A stretch of 64,000 nucleotides of DNA from CAVQCA01 sp963763115 (GCA_963763115.1 CAVXNM010000023.1:12373-76372); one strand, 5' to 3'. Positions 1-8,987 are shown, counted from the first letter of the stretch. A program made the numbers and translations. Notes: generated by a model not told the origin, from the letters alone.

Positions 1-2
1 AA

Positions 3-149
3 GGTCCCTACGGTCGAACCTCGATCCGGGCCAGCGACGCTTTCCGTTTACACTTACCCGATATCCTGGTGAATGATCGGCACGTCAGGGTTGATCCCAT
101 TCAGTTCGATCGTTACAGGGAAAAAATGCTCGTTGTTCATTGTGATTGA
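3..149 (+). CDS. C-terminal end of an unidentified protein (partial, enters from left edge)
   Basis: An open frame runs from the first bases of the window to a TGA at 147-149, giving about 48 residues with normal-looking composition and ending ...EKMLVVHCD. The other two forward frames close within 95 bases. I do not recognise the family, and the start lies outside the window. It could be the tail of a secreted or envelope protein, but nothing visible fixes a function. Support is only the open frame at the sequence edge. Confidence 0.4.
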   Translation, partial: GPYGRTSIRASDAFRLHLPDILVNDRHVRVDPIQFDRYREKMLVVHCD

Positions 150-223
150 TGAGTGCCTGCCGGAATCCACGGCGGATTCATCTATTCCCTTGTATTGTTG
201 TTATTTGAATGCCGGAGACTGCC

Positions 224-481
224 ATGAAGAAGCTGAAAAATGAAAAGGAACTGGTCAAGGAAGCGATCCTTGCGGGAGTAAAATATGCCGAGGAGCGGGG
301 CGCCGCCATATTCGAACCGACGGATTCCGCGAGCGAGAAGATTTTATACATCTACCGGCTGCTGGTGCACGACAAGTTGATTCAGGCCCTGCCCGAGGAG
401 CAGGTTTCCCAGCAAAGCATGCGGCATAAACTCGCCCTCTGGTTTGCAAAGCAACTGCCGAAAGGTCATCCGCTTTTGTAG
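224..481 (+). CDS. DUF5062 family protein
   Basis: Small soluble protein of 85 residues, beginning MKKLKNEKELVKEA and ending LPKGHPLL. This N-terminal block, the central IYRLLVHDKLIQ stretch and the KLALWFAKQLPK tail are what I associate with the DUF5062 family of gammaproteobacteria, whose function is unknown. The start at 224 is preferred over the in-frame ATG at 209 because a GGAG lies about seven bases upstream of 224 and the conserved part begins there. No signal peptide or membrane segment. It stands alone ahead of the GFA-type gene. Confidence 0.75.
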   Translation: MKKLKNEKELVKEAILAGVKYAEERGAAIFEPTDSASEKILYIYRLLVHDKLIQALPEEQVSQQSMRHKLALWFAKQLPKGHPLL

Positions 482-531
482 GTATCGAGAGAAGCGTTCG
501 ACGGTGATAACCAATGCTGGAGGAGTCATCC

Positions 532-957
532 ATGACAGATGTGAACGTGACCGGAAGCTGCCTGTGTGGTTCCGTGCGCTACGAGATCAGCGGCACGGCG
601 CAGCGATTCTATCACTGCCATTGCCGGCGCTGCCGCAAGACGACGGGTACCGGGCATGCCAGCAATCTGCTGGTGACGCCGGCAGGCAGTCTCACCTGGC
701 TGGCGGGCGAGGAGTTGCTGCGGCGCTACAAGGTGCCGGAGGCGGAGCGGTTCTATAACTGTTTTTGTTCGCACTGCGGCAGCCCGATGCCCAGGGTTGT
801 GCCCGAGCTGGACGCAGTGGTCATTCCGGCCGGCACGCTCGATGCCGAGCCACCGATACAGCCGCAGGCGCGGATTTTCTGCAATTCGCGTGCAGACTGG
901 TCGTGTTCCGGCGATGATATTCCGCCTTTCCCGGAATACCCGACGACGAATCCGTGA
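532..957 (+). CDS. GFA (CENP-V/glutathione-dependent formaldehyde-activating) family zinc protein
   Basis: 141-residue cytoplasmic protein of the GFA/CENP-V fold. The expected zinc-binding cysteines are all visible: CLC at residues 10-12, CHCRRC at 29-34 and CFCSHC at 77-82. Families of this fold bind two zinc ions, and some were proposed to condense formaldehyde with glutathione, though most homologues have no proven substrate. The start at 532 is chosen because GGAGGAG lies about seven bases upstream; the ATG at 514 precedes that site. It is followed by a separate MDR gene, with no obvious formaldehyde pathway nearby, so the enzymatic role is not established. Confidence 0.85.
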   Translation: MTDVNVTGSCLCGSVRYEISGTAQRFYHCHCRRCRKTTGTGHASNLLVTPAGSLTWLAGEELLRRYKVPEAERFYNCFCSHCGSPMPRVVPELDAVVIPAGTLDAEPPIQPQARIFCNSRADWSCSGDDIPPFPEYPTTNP

Positions 958-1016
958 CGCACGTTCAGTCATCCGGTTTTTTTTTATAGTCTTCGCTCCA
1001 TTACAGGAGATTCGTT

Positions 1017-2006
1017 ATGCCAAAAATCGTTCGCTTTCATGAAACCGGGGACGCCGGGGTGCTCAGGGTCGAGGACCTGCCGCTGAGGGAACCTGGCGAG
1101 GGTGAGGTCCGCCTGAAGGTGGAGGCCATCGGTCTCAATCGTGCGGAGGTGATGTTCCGGCGGGGACAGTACCTGGAAAACCCGGTACTCCCGTCACGAA
1201 TCGGCTATGAGGCCGCCGGGATTGTCGATGCCGTGGGACCCGGCGTGAGCGGCGTGCGGATCGGCGAGCGCGTCAGCACCATACCCTCCTTTCCGATGAG
1301 TCGTTACGGCGTCTACGGGGAAAGCGCGATCGTTCCGGACTATGCGGTGGCCCATTACCCCGACTCCCTGTCGGCAACCGAGGGCGCGGCGATCTGGATG
1401 CAGTACCTGACCGCCTTCGGCGCGCTGCTTGAATTCGGACGGTTGAAAAAAGACGTCTCGGTCGTGATCACCGCGGCCAGCAGCAGCGTGGGACTGGCCG
1501 CGATCCAGGTCACCCGGGCGGCCGGAGCCTCGGCCATCGCCGTTACCCGCGGCGCCGGCAAGAAACAGTTCCTGCTCGACGCCGGCGCGGCTCACGTGAT
1601 TGTGACCGACGAGGAAGAACTCGCATCATCAGTGATGACGATCACGTCCGGCAAGGGCGCGAGTATCGCCTTTGATCCGGTCGCCGGTTCCCTGCTGGGG
1701 AAACTCGCCGAAGCCGTCGCCCCCGGTGCCATGATCTTCGAATACGGGGCACTGTCTCCGGAGCCGACGACCTTCCCGCTGTTCCCGGTGCTCGCAAAGG
1801 GCCTGACCGTGCGTGGCTATACCCTGTTCGAGATCGTCAAGGACTCCGGAATGCTTGCCCGCGGCAAGCAATTCATCTACCAGGGTCTCGAATCCGGCGC
1901 GCTGAAACCGGTCATTGACAGCACCTTCCCGCTGGAGGATATCGCCGGGGCTCACCGCCACATGGAATCCAATCAGCAGAAGGGCAAGATCGTGGTGATC
2001 GTCTGA
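1017..2006 (+). CDS. Zinc-independent MDR oxidoreductase (quinone oxidoreductase-like)
   Basis: 329-residue member of the medium-chain dehydrogenase/reductase superfamily. Residues 1-120 form a GroES-like domain starting MPKIVRFHETG, with the EAIGLNRAEVMFRRGQY block typical of quinone reductases. Residues 125-300 form a Rossmann domain whose nucleotide loop reads AASSSVG, a variant of the usual GAxGGVG. The structural-zinc cysteines of true alcohol dehydrogenases are absent, so NADPH-dependent reduction of a quinone or enone is the likely chemistry. Spacing to neighbours suggests a single-gene transcript with a GGAG just before the ATG. The substrate cannot be read from the sequence. Confidence 0.85.
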   Translation: MPKIVRFHETGDAGVLRVEDLPLREPGEGEVRLKVEAIGLNRAEVMFRRGQYLENPVLPSRIGYEAAGIVDAVGPGVSGVRIGERVSTIPSFPMSRYGVYGESAIVPDYAVAHYPDSLSATEGAAIWMQYLTAFGALLEFGRLKKDVSVVITAASSSVGLAAIQVTRAAGASAIAVTRGAGKKQFLLDAGAAHVIVTDEEELASSVMTITSGKGASIAFDPVAGSLLGKLAEAVAPGAMIFEYGALSPEPTTFPLFPVLAKGLTVRGYTLFEIVKDSGMLARGKQFIYQGLESGALKPVIDSTFPLEDIAGAHRHMESNQQKGKIVVIV

Positions 2007-2059
2007 AGCAGAAATAGTGAGACGGCGATGCCGGATAAACGGAATATCCACCTTTTGCC

Positions 2060-2245
2060 ATGAAGTACTACATCTGGCTGGATGCCGAAGAACGGCCGCT
2101 CTCGAAAGCCTGGCGCTACGAGGACGAAACGGAACGCATGGCCGCGGAACGGCAGCCGCCGTCAGTCGCCGCCAACCTGCGAGCGGGCACCCGGGATCAG
2201 CTCATCGAGCGCTACGGTCTGTGCGACGGGGACTTCGCCGACTAA
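2060..2245 (+). CDS. Small hypothetical protein
   Basis: A 61-residue open frame beginning MKYYIWLDAEERPLSKAWRYEDE, charged and soluble-looking, with no signal peptide. Codon usage resembles the neighbours, and it lies 54 bases after the MDR gene in the same direction, so it may be co-transcribed. I do not recognise a family, and no strong Shine-Dalgarno sequence is visible. It could be spurious. Confidence 0.45.
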   Translation: MKYYIWLDAEERPLSKAWRYEDETERMAAERQPPSVAANLRAGTRDQLIERYGLCDGDFAD

Positions 2246-2382
2246 AGTGATAGAGGCTCACTCTCTCTGCTATTAGCTGCTGAATCGATGACAGCGATGG
2301 GCTGCAATACTTGCAATGCCGCGTCTAACGCAGATGACGACAGGCGGAATAATGACTGCCTGCGGCTGGAGAGCCACCGGAG

Positions 2383-3297
2383 ATGAAGACCTGGCTTCGC
2401 ATCGTGCTGGTTTGCCTGCCGCTGTCGGTTATGGCAGCGCCGCCCGTGGCGGACATGCATCTGCATTACAAGTGGAGTCAGCAGGACGTCACCTCGCCGG
2501 CCGATGCAGCGGCGGTATTGCGACAGCAAGGTATCGTGATGGGTGTGGTCATCGGTACGCCGGCGGATCTTGCGCTGGAACTCAAGCGGCAGGCGCCCGA
2601 CCGGGTGGTGCCGATATTCAGCCCGTACCGCGACGGCGGCGACTGGCATCGCTGGGCGTATGATCCGGACGTTGTCACGCGCGCGCGTGCGGCGTTGGCC
2701 TCAGGCGAATATCACGGCATCGGCGAGCTGCATTTGATCGGCGGTTTTGCGCCGCGGTTGGACAAGGCCGCCGTGCTTCGGAATCTGATGACGTTGGCGG
2801 CCGAATACGATGTGCCGATCATGCTCCACACCGAATTCTCGCGGCCGGATTTCATGCTGGCCCTGTGCAAGCGATACCCGGACACACGGATCGTGTGGGC
2901 GCATAGCGGCGCCATTCTGCCGCCGGACGATGTGGCCCGGGTCTTCGATACCTGTGACAATGTCTGGGGCGGCTTGGGCGCCCGCGATCCCTGGCGATTT
3001 GTGAACAACCCCATCACGGAAGAAACCGGGACGTTGTTGCCGGCATGGCGGGCGCTGCTGCTGCGCTACCCGGGCCGTTTCATGGTCGGTTCGGATCCGG
3101 TGTGGCCGGTGGAGCAGCTGGACCGCTGGGATGTGGCGGATAGCGGCTGGCAGGAACTGGAGCGATTCTGGGATTTTCATCGTGCCTGGCTCCGACAGCT
3201 TCCCGATGCCGTGGCTCGGAAGATCGGCTGCGATAACGCCATGGCGCTGTTCGGGATGACTGAGAAGGTGTCCTGCGGTACGGCAATACCGGATTGA
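2383..3297 (+). CDS. Exported amidohydrolase-family protein
   Basis: 304 residues. Residues 1-18 form a signal peptide ending VMA, so the enzyme is probably periplasmic. The mature part is a TIM-barrel of the amidohydrolase-2 type: the DMHLH metal motif lies at 24-28, with further metal or catalytic positions likely in GIGELH, LHTEF, WAHSG and VGSDPVW further along. The family hydrolyses or decarboxylates small cyclic substrates; the specific substrate is unknown. Export is unusual for this superfamily, which is mostly cytoplasmic. A hairpin directly downstream suggests the transcript ends here. Confidence 0.8.
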   Translation: MKTWLRIVLVCLPLSVMAAPPVADMHLHYKWSQQDVTSPADAAAVLRQQGIVMGVVIGTPADLALELKRQAPDRVVPIFSPYRDGGDWHRWAYDPDVVTRARAALASGEYHGIGELHLIGGFAPRLDKAAVLRNLMTLAAEYDVPIMLHTEFSRPDFMLALCKRYPDTRIVWAHSGAILPPDDVARVFDTCDNVWGGLGARDPWRFVNNPITEETGTLLPAWRALLLRYPGRFMVGSDPVWPVEQLDRWDVADSGWQELERFWDFHRAWLRQLPDAVARKIGCDNAMALFGMTEKVSCGTAIPD

Positions 3298-3300
3298 TCA

Positions 3301-3320
3301 CGTTGTGTGGCAACACAACG
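3301..3320 (+). terminator. Hairpin terminator after the amidohydrolase gene
   Basis: A perfect 8-bp stem (CGTTGTGT paired with ACACAACG) with a GGCA loop begins four bases after the stop codon and is followed by a short T/A-rich stretch. It lies between convergent genes and may serve both. Confidence 0.6.
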
Positions 3321-3419
3321 AATCTTTAAACGAGGGTCTGCCGGCACATCCGGCGGGTTGCGGCATGAACAGCATGCCCGGCTCACCCTGCATGGAGTGT
3401 GGAACCGTCCGGATACGTG

Positions 3420-3971
3420 CTATTGGGTGTTTGATGTAATGCCGGCGCCCTGGTCGGATCGCCCGAGTGATGACTGCCGTTCGTCGCGCAGGTGCGTGGC
3501 GCCGGTGATGACCCAGTCATTCACTGTTTTTCGCAGCCTGACGGCAACGGTGTGAATCTCCAGAAAGCGGTCCTGTTCACCCTTGATCTGTCCCAGACCG
3601 CTGCCCGTCAGCACCACCTCCGCTGTGTCGTCCTCGAGGCTGACCTGCTCGTCCTGCAGGGCGAGTTCCAGCATCACAAGCCGTGCGCGTCCCCGGATGA
3701 TCCGCCGCACCAGTTCGTCCCGGCTGTCGATGTCGATCGTGCCATGGCCGGCATTGGTCAGATCGAAAAACGTCCGTTCACTGAAGAACTGCCCGATTTC
3801 TCTTGCCCTTGCCAGCTGTTCAATGCCGCTTTCCGGGGATGAGATTTCGGTCAAGGCACGGAGTTGTTCGAGCCGTTGCAGGACCCGGTCCTCTTCATTC
3901 GTGTGCAGGAGGAGGATCGCGGCCAGCACGATCAGGACGCCGAGACCGGACAGGGTGTAGCGGTTCAGCAT
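3420..3971 (-). CDS. Membrane-anchored hypothetical protein
   Basis: 183 residues, with one N-terminal membrane segment (about residues 7-22) followed by a soluble domain of about 150 residues facing the periplasm. The middle part, with RRIIRGRARLVMLELALQ and alternating strand-like segments, recalls a small cystatin/NTF2-like alpha+beta domain, but I cannot assign a family. The gene is convergent with the amidohydrolase, and its promoter lies in the gap before 4119. No catalytic motif is visible. Confidence 0.65.
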   Translation of the reverse strand: MLNRYTLSGLGVLIVLAAILLLHTNEEDRVLQRLEQLRALTEISSPESGIEQLARAREIGQFFSERTFFDLTNAGHGTIDIDSRDELVRRIIRGRARLVMLELALQDEQVSLEDDTAEVVLTGSGLGQIKGEQDRFLEIHTVAVRLRKTVNDWVITGATHLRDERQSSLGRSDQGAGITSNTQ

Positions 3972-4118
3972 AATGATGCTGTGCCTGATGGATTCATCAT
4001 GTCAGTTCGGATAATGCAACATCTTCGGGATTATCGGGCATGCTGATTTGGCGCCCGTGATGCCTGTCCGTCAATCGCCGGGTGGGACCATCGTAAAAAT
4101 CCGGCCCCGGACGGGGTG

Positions 4119-4406
4119 CTACATCCCCCAGAAGTTGGCAGGTGCAGACTCACAGTCACTGCCGTCTGCACATCCGCGTCCCTTCAGGGCGTCCAGGTGT
4201 TCGGCAACCAGTTCCATCTCGTACTGTGCGGACAGGCACTCCAGTTCCCGGCCCGCAACGCCGCAGGCCGCCTGCTCCTTTTTGTACGCCTGCAGCATCC
4301 TGCTCGTATAAGCGTCGTATTCATCCGTCAGTACGATATCGCCAGCCCCGGCAGCGTCCACCAGTGTTAGCAACAAGAGCCCCGCCAGCATTCTCGAAAT
4401 ATTCAT
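4119..4406 (-). CDS. Small secreted cysteine-containing hypothetical protein
   Basis: 95 residues, with a signal peptide of about 21 residues ending DAAGA. The mature protein is acidic and carries four cysteines (in ACGV, LECL, GRGC and SDCE), suggesting two disulphides in the periplasm. A GGAGGA sequence sits just upstream of the ATG. It is transcribed in the same direction as the membrane-anchored gene that follows it. No family recognised. Confidence 0.6.
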   Translation of the reverse strand: MNISRMLAGLLLLTLVDAAGAGDIVLTDEYDAYTSRMLQAYKKEQAACGVAGRELECLSAQYEMELVAEHLDALKGRGCADGSDCESAPANFWGM

Positions 4407-4618
4407 AGGTCGATCCTCCTATGCGATATCCGATATGACGGCAGCTCACGTGAAAACAATAGGTTAAGGAGGTTCAGACGTATCCTCGTGCGAGGAGCAC
4501 ACTAACGAGGCGATCTCCAGGCGGCTGAAGCATCGATTTCTGCTGCCATGGTTGAGCGCCACGGGATTCCGCGGGGCGGGGATGCACACCGCTCCCCTGA
4601 TTCCGGCGGTTGCCGGTG

Positions 4619-4624
4619 TATAAT
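4619..4624 (+). promoter_or_regulatory. Candidate -10 box for the glycosyltransferase operon
   Basis: A perfect TATAAT lies 67 bases upstream of the glycosyltransferase start. No convincing -35 hexamer is seen at 16-18 bases before it, so the assignment is tentative. Confidence 0.35.
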
Positions 4625-4690
4625 CATGCCGTCACCACGGTCCTGAAATAACGACACCTGGTTTGCAGTTCGTCCATCCCCGGCGGCCTC

Positions 4691-5824
4691 ATGCATCTGT
4701 GCGATCTCACCATGTTCTACGCTCCGCACAGCGGGGGCGTTCGACGTTACCTCGATGCCAAGCACGACTGGCTCGCGCGCCACACGCTGGTCCGCCACAC
4801 CCTGCTCACCCCCGGGCCCTACCGCGGCCTGCTGGCGCCGCACCAGCACATCCTCTATGCGCCACCGCTGCCGTTCTCGGATGGCTATCGCTTTCCGCTG
4901 CGCACGCGTCCCTGGGTGCAATACCTGCTGGAGTTGTCACCAGACCTGATCGAGGCGGGCGACCCGTACCGGCTGGGCTGGGCCGCGCTCCAGGCTGGGC
5001 AGCGCCTCGGCATCCCTACCATCGGTTTTTTTCATTCCGACCTGCCGCGCATGATCGCGGCGCGTTTCGGCAACTGGACCGGGGCGGCCAGCCGCCGTTA
5101 CATTCGCCACCTCTACAACCGTTATGACCGCGTTCTGACTCCCAGCCGCGTGATGCACGATCAGCTGCTCGAATGCGGTGTGACGAAGGTGCAGGTGCAA
5201 CCGCTGGGCGTGGACGCCGAACGCTTCCATCCCCGCCTGCGCGGTGAACATCTGCGCCGCGAGCTGGGCCTGTCGCGTGACGTCCGGCTGCTGATCTTCG
5301 CCGGGCGCTACGCGCGCGAAAAGCACATCGACCGGCTCATCGGGGCCTTCCGGTTGCTGGGGCCTGACTACCACCTGCTGCTGGTCGGTCCGGAAATGCC
5401 GTGCCCGTCCGTCGCCAATGTCAGCAGTTTCTCGCGCTTCGTCGGTGTTGACGAGCTCGCACCCCTGATCGCGGGCAGTGACGCCCTGGTGCATGCCGGG
5501 GACACGGAAACCTTTGGTCTCATCGTGCTGGAGGCAATGGCCAGCGGTATTCCCGTCGTCGGAGTCAATGCCGGGGCTGTCGCGGAGCTGGTCACGCCGG
5601 ATACCGGCGTGCTGGCGCAGTCGAGCGCGGCGTGTGATCTGGCCGATGCGATTGCCGGCCTGTTTGAACAGGACGTCGCCAGGATGGGTCGCGCGGCCCG
5701 CCATGCCGTGGAGGCCCGGTGGACCTGGGACCGAACCCTTGCCCGGCTGTTCGAGACCTGCCTGGAAATGCTCGGCCGCCCGCATGTGGGCACGCCGCAG
5801 GAGAACGCGCATGCCGCACGATAA
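4691..5824 (+). CDS. Glycosyltransferase family 4 (GT-B fold)
   Basis: 377-residue cytoplasmic or membrane-associated GT-B glycosyltransferase. The N-terminal acceptor half begins MHLCDLTMFYAPHSGGVRRY, the usual GGV loop of GT4 enzymes. The C-terminal half has LIFAGRYAREKHIDRLI and the E-x7-E nucleotide-sugar motif (ETFGLIVLE, near residues 274-282). Enzymes of this class transfer a hexose from a nucleotide sugar to a lipid or glycan. It is the first gene of a three-gene operon and overlaps the next gene by 14 bases. With the membrane protein two genes on, this points to glycolipid or surface-glycan synthesis. Confidence 0.88.
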   Translation: MHLCDLTMFYAPHSGGVRRYLDAKHDWLARHTLVRHTLLTPGPYRGLLAPHQHILYAPPLPFSDGYRFPLRTRPWVQYLLELSPDLIEAGDPYRLGWAALQAGQRLGIPTIGFFHSDLPRMIAARFGNWTGAASRRYIRHLYNRYDRVLTPSRVMHDQLLECGVTKVQVQPLGVDAERFHPRLRGEHLRRELGLSRDVRLLIFAGRYAREKHIDRLIGAFRLLGPDYHLLLVGPEMPCPSVANVSSFSRFVGVDELAPLIAGSDALVHAGDTETFGLIVLEAMASGIPVVGVNAGAVAELVTPDTGVLAQSSAACDLADAIAGLFEQDVARMGRAARHAVEARWTWDRTLARLFETCLEMLGRPHVGTPQENAHAAR

Positions 5825-6563
5825 GCCCGCCGTCTGCGTGGTGCTGCACGATGTCGCCCCGGCGACGTGGCCCGGATGTGAACGCCTGCTCGCCGGCATC
5901 GACGCCCTGGGAAACATCCCGGTCACGCTGCTGATGGTCCCCGAATACCATCACGGCGAGGCCATCGATCAGTCGCCGGTATTTATCCGCGCCATCGAAC
6001 GGCGCATCATCCGGGGCGATGAAACCGTGATGCACGGCCTGTTCCATCTCGACAACGGCGCCGGGACAAGCCGCTCGCCTCTCGACTGGATCAAGCGCCG
6101 CTATTACACCGCGGGAGAAGGCGAGTTTTCGGTGCTGAACGAAACCCTGGCGCATGAACGGCTGGAACGCGGTCTGGGGCGCTTTTCCAGGCTTGGATGG
6201 ACGGCCCACGGCTTCGTTGCGCCTGCCTGGCTGATGAGCCGGGGCACCCGCGCCGCGCTCACTCGCTCGCCATTTCGTTATACCTCGACCCGGGAGCGGC
6301 TCTACACCCTGCCAGACTGGCAGCCGCTCGGCGATCCCGGTCTGGTATGGAGCGTGCGCACCGCCTGGCGGCGACGTCTGTCCACCCGCTACAACCACTG
6401 GCTGAACTACCGGCTGCGTCATGCGCCGCTGCTGCGCCTCGGCCTGCATCCGGTCGACGCCGCCTTCCCGGAAGTCATGCGCTTCTGGGTAGAGACCCTG
6501 CAATCCGCACTGGAAACCCGCACCCCGATGAACAAGGCCGCCTGGCTGGGACTGACCGCATGA
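5811..6563 (+). CDS. DUF2334 polysaccharide-deacetylase-like protein
   Basis: 250 residues of the DUF2334 branch of the NodB-like deacetylase superfamily. The hallmark VVLHDVAPATW lies at residues 10-20, with the metal-binding His-Asp pair at 13-14. A second likely metal site is MHGLFH near residue 70, and FVAPAW is a later barrel motif. Such proteins remove acetyl or other groups from sugars of glycolipids or polysaccharides. The start at 5811 lies inside the end of the glycosyltransferase gene, and its stop overlaps the next ATG, so translational coupling is likely. Much longer upstream readings in this frame are only shadow of the glycosyltransferase. Confidence 0.85.
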   Translation: MPHDKPAVCVVLHDVAPATWPGCERLLAGIDALGNIPVTLLMVPEYHHGEAIDQSPVFIRAIERRIIRGDETVMHGLFHLDNGAGTSRSPLDWIKRRYYTAGEGEFSVLNETLAHERLERGLGRFSRLGWTAHGFVAPAWLMSRGTRAALTRSPFRYTSTRERLYTLPDWQPLGDPGLVWSVRTAWRRRLSTRYNHWLNYRLRHAPLLRLGLHPVDAAFPEVMRFWVETLQSALETRTPMNKAAWLGLTA

Positions 6564-7600
6564 GACGCCGCAGGCGTCGACTGTGGCTGGGCCTGGTCGC
6601 GCTCACCATAAGCTTCGCCGTGCCGCTGTACTGGGCCGGCTTCGGGCCGCTGTTCGCGGAGCTGCAAAAGGTTTCGCCGCAATTGATCGCCGTCGCGCTG
6701 ACCATGGTCGCAGTCGGCTGGGCGTTCAACACCGCCCGCCTGCGGCTGCTTACCGCGAATGTCGGCGTTACCGTCCCGCGCCGCCGTGCCTATGCAGTGG
6801 TGATCAGCACCGAGTTCGCCGGCGCAGCCACCCCCGGCGGAGTGGGCGGGCCGCTCACGTATCTTTACCTGCTGCGCCGGCACGGCCTCGACTCCGCGCG
6901 CGCCGCCTCGCTGTACGCCGTCGATCACATCATGGACCTGGCCTTTTTCGCCACGGCCTTTCCGCTGGCGCTGCTGGTCTTCACCCTGGGCGGAAGCCTG
7001 GATGATCCGCTGTGGTTCGCGCTGGCCATCCTCGGCCCGCTGAGCGGCGGCGTGGCGACCGTCATCGCGCTCATGCGCCACTACCGGCCGCTGATGCGCG
7101 GCATGGGCCGGGTGCTGCGCTGGCTGCGGGTCAGCCTGCGCCGCAGACAGCGCATCGCGCGCTGGATCATCCAGTTCCGGCACGCCATCGGTTTGCTGCT
7201 CGCCATGCCGCGACACCGGCTGGCGCTGCTATATCTGTATTGCGCCGGTCACTGGCTGCTGCGCTACAGCGTCCTGCCGCTGGTGCTGTTTGGGCTGGGA
7301 CAGGACGTACCGTGGTCCTACCTGTTTCTGGTGCAGGGGACGCTGCTGTTCGCGGGCCATTTGAGCATGCTCCCCGGTGGCGCGGGCGGGGTCGAACTCG
7401 GATTCGCCGCGCTGCTCGCCGCCTGGCTGGACCCCGGTACGCTGGCGCTCGGGCTGCTGCTGTGGCGCTTCGTGACGTTCTACTGGTATCTGCTGCTCGG
7501 CGCACCGGTGTTCGCCATTACCACCGGGCGCGTGTCACGACTATTGCTGGATGAAGACGTGTCGAGGGCTGGCCAGGAGCCGGGTGTCCGGACTGATTGA
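6560..7600 (+). CDS. Lysylphosphatidylglycerol synthase TM region/UPF0104-type membrane protein
   Basis: 346-residue polytopic inner-membrane protein with about seven or eight hydrophobic segments, starting after a strongly basic MRRRRRR tag. The conserved FAGAATPGGVGGP and SMLPGGAGGVE loops match the flippase-like family that includes the membrane half of MprF (PF03706). The ATG overlaps the previous stop (ATGA). Lacking the soluble aminoacyl-transfer domain, it is more likely a lipid flippase or scaffold than a lysyl-PG synthase. In this operon it may move the glycolipid made by the two upstream enzymes; that is inference from context. Confidence 0.82.
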   Translation: MRRRRRRLWLGLVALTISFAVPLYWAGFGPLFAELQKVSPQLIAVALTMVAVGWAFNTARLRLLTANVGVTVPRRRAYAVVISTEFAGAATPGGVGGPLTYLYLLRRHGLDSARAASLYAVDHIMDLAFFATAFPLALLVFTLGGSLDDPLWFALAILGPLSGGVATVIALMRHYRPLMRGMGRVLRWLRVSLRRRQRIARWIIQFRHAIGLLLAMPRHRLALLYLYCAGHWLLRYSVLPLVLFGLGQDVPWSYLFLVQGTLLFAGHLSMLPGGAGGVELGFAALLAAWLDPGTLALGLLLWRFVTFYWYLLLGAPVFAITTGRVSRLLLDEDVSRAGQEPGVRTD

Positions 7601-7789
7601 AACAGGCAATACCGGATTCCGGTAATTGTCCATCGGTGTGTGGATGAAGGTTAGCATTTCTGCGCCCGAGCGGGTTTGTCCGCTGGCGTTGCGAAAACGA
7701 TTTGCAAACGCACTGCCGGATGTGGAGTATCACCCCGGCAATGCTGCGATTCCGGGCGGCCGCGAACCGGAGAGAACCGGAGATATTGC

Positions 7790-8500
7790 ATGAATACAGG
7801 CAGGCTGTTGTTGATGGCGGTAGTGTTGCTGGGTGCGGCGGGATGCGCGTCACTCAGGCCGTCAACCGAGGCGGGAAGTGACGCGTCACTGTCCGTGCCC
7901 GGGGGGCTGGCGGACGGGACCGGCTGGTGGTACGCGCGTTTTTTTATCGAGCGACCGGCTGGCGAGCCGCCGCGCTGGTACATCGGGACACTGCTGGGCG
8001 GTGAGGTAATCGCTCCGATGTTCGAACAGCACTACCAGGATATTCTCATCTGGCGTGTGCACCGACGCGCCGGAAACGATGAATACGGTCATGTGTTCAG
8101 CTTCATCTTCTACAGCACCGCCGCAGGCGCACAACGCATCTATGCCGACCTGGAGAAAAATTCCGTGCTGCAGCGGCTCATGCAGGAGGGCAGGGTGACC
8201 AGAGTCGGTTTCGATGATACCTCCAGCATCTCACGACCCCGCATCGAGGACACCAGTGACCGGAACTGGCCGCTGTCCGTGCAGCAGACCTGGCCGGCAC
8301 TCGCCATGGGAGCCAGCCGTATGTGGCTGGATCTGGTGGGTGAAGTCGCCGACAAACACACTGACGAGCAGGATCTGGAACGTCGGTACATAGAGGTGCA
8401 GCAGGAAGTCAATGACATCTGGGCGAAGCAGGGCCAGCATGCCGTCCTGCATCATTTGAGCGCGATCTTTGCCTATCAACCGCTGCTGATTACCTATTGA
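7790..8500 (+). CDS. Hypothetical lipoprotein
   Basis: 236 residues. The N-terminus MNTGRLLLMAVVLLGAAGC is a clear lipoprotein signal, with the lipidated cysteine at 19. The rest is a soluble periplasmic domain with no motif I recognise; the WYIGTLLGGEVIAPMFEQHY segment looks strand-rich. An upstream GGAG seven bases before the ATG supports 7790 over any earlier start. Stands alone. Confidence 0.7.
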   Translation: MNTGRLLLMAVVLLGAAGCASLRPSTEAGSDASLSVPGGLADGTGWWYARFFIERPAGEPPRWYIGTLLGGEVIAPMFEQHYQDILIWRVHRRAGNDEYGHVFSFIFYSTAAGAQRIYADLEKNSVLQRLMQEGRVTRVGFDDTSSISRPRIEDTSDRNWPLSVQQTWPALAMGASRMWLDLVGEVADKHTDEQDLERRYIEVQQEVNDIWAKQGQHAVLHHLSAIFAYQPLLITY

Positions 8501-8567
8501 ATCCGCGGGGCCGGGAAACCGGATAAGGAATAACGGAACATTCTGACCCGTCTGCCGCGTAGCTCGT

Positions 8568-8573
8568 TATAAT
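8568..8573 (+). promoter_or_regulatory. Candidate -10 box for the thiamine-binding-type gene
   Basis: TATAAT lies 36 bases upstream of the ATG at 8610. A TTCTGACC stretch about 17 bases before it could act as a weak -35. Only the -10 match is strong. Confidence 0.4.
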
Positions 8574-8609
8574 TCACGCTATACCGCCACCTGCTTGTGA
8601 GTACAGACC

Positions 8610-8888
8610 ATGAAAGCCACCGCCGAATTACAGGTCGTCCCGCTGGGTCAGTGGGTTTCCGTGAGGAAGGAAATCCGCCGGGTTGTCGAGCTGCTGCAGG
8701 GTCATGACTTCATTGTGGAGACGCATGCCTCGGGCACCAATATCGAGGGGGAACTGAAAGACATACTCGCTGCCGTCGAGCAGATTCACGAGGTGCTCCA
8801 TGCCGAAGGCAGCGTGCGGCTGATCAGTTTTCTGAAACTGGAAACCCGCATCGACAAGACCCCGACGCTGGCCGGGAAGCGCCTGTAA
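8610..8888 (+). CDS. MTH1187/YqgV family thiamine-binding protein
   Basis: 92 residues, the usual size of the MTH1187/YqgV family (PF01910), a ferredoxin-like fold that in characterised members binds thiamine or a related pyrimidine. Typical features are the opening ELQVVPLG, the VVELLQGHDFIVETHASGTNIEGEL centre and a C-terminal strand ending RIDKTP. Soluble and cytoplasmic. It is monocistronic here, so no partner enzyme is suggested; the ligand is taken from the family. Confidence 0.8.
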   Translation: MKATAELQVVPLGQWVSVRKEIRRVVELLQGHDFIVETHASGTNIEGELKDILAAVEQIHEVLHAEGSVRLISFLKLETRIDKTPTLAGKRL

Positions 8889-8987
8889 GCCGGATAACCA
8901 AGCCGGTTTCAGGGCTTCCAGCATTGCAGGGCGCCATGTGACTCACCACCTGAAGACACTGCATGCTTCGAAAGCATCAAACGTCAG

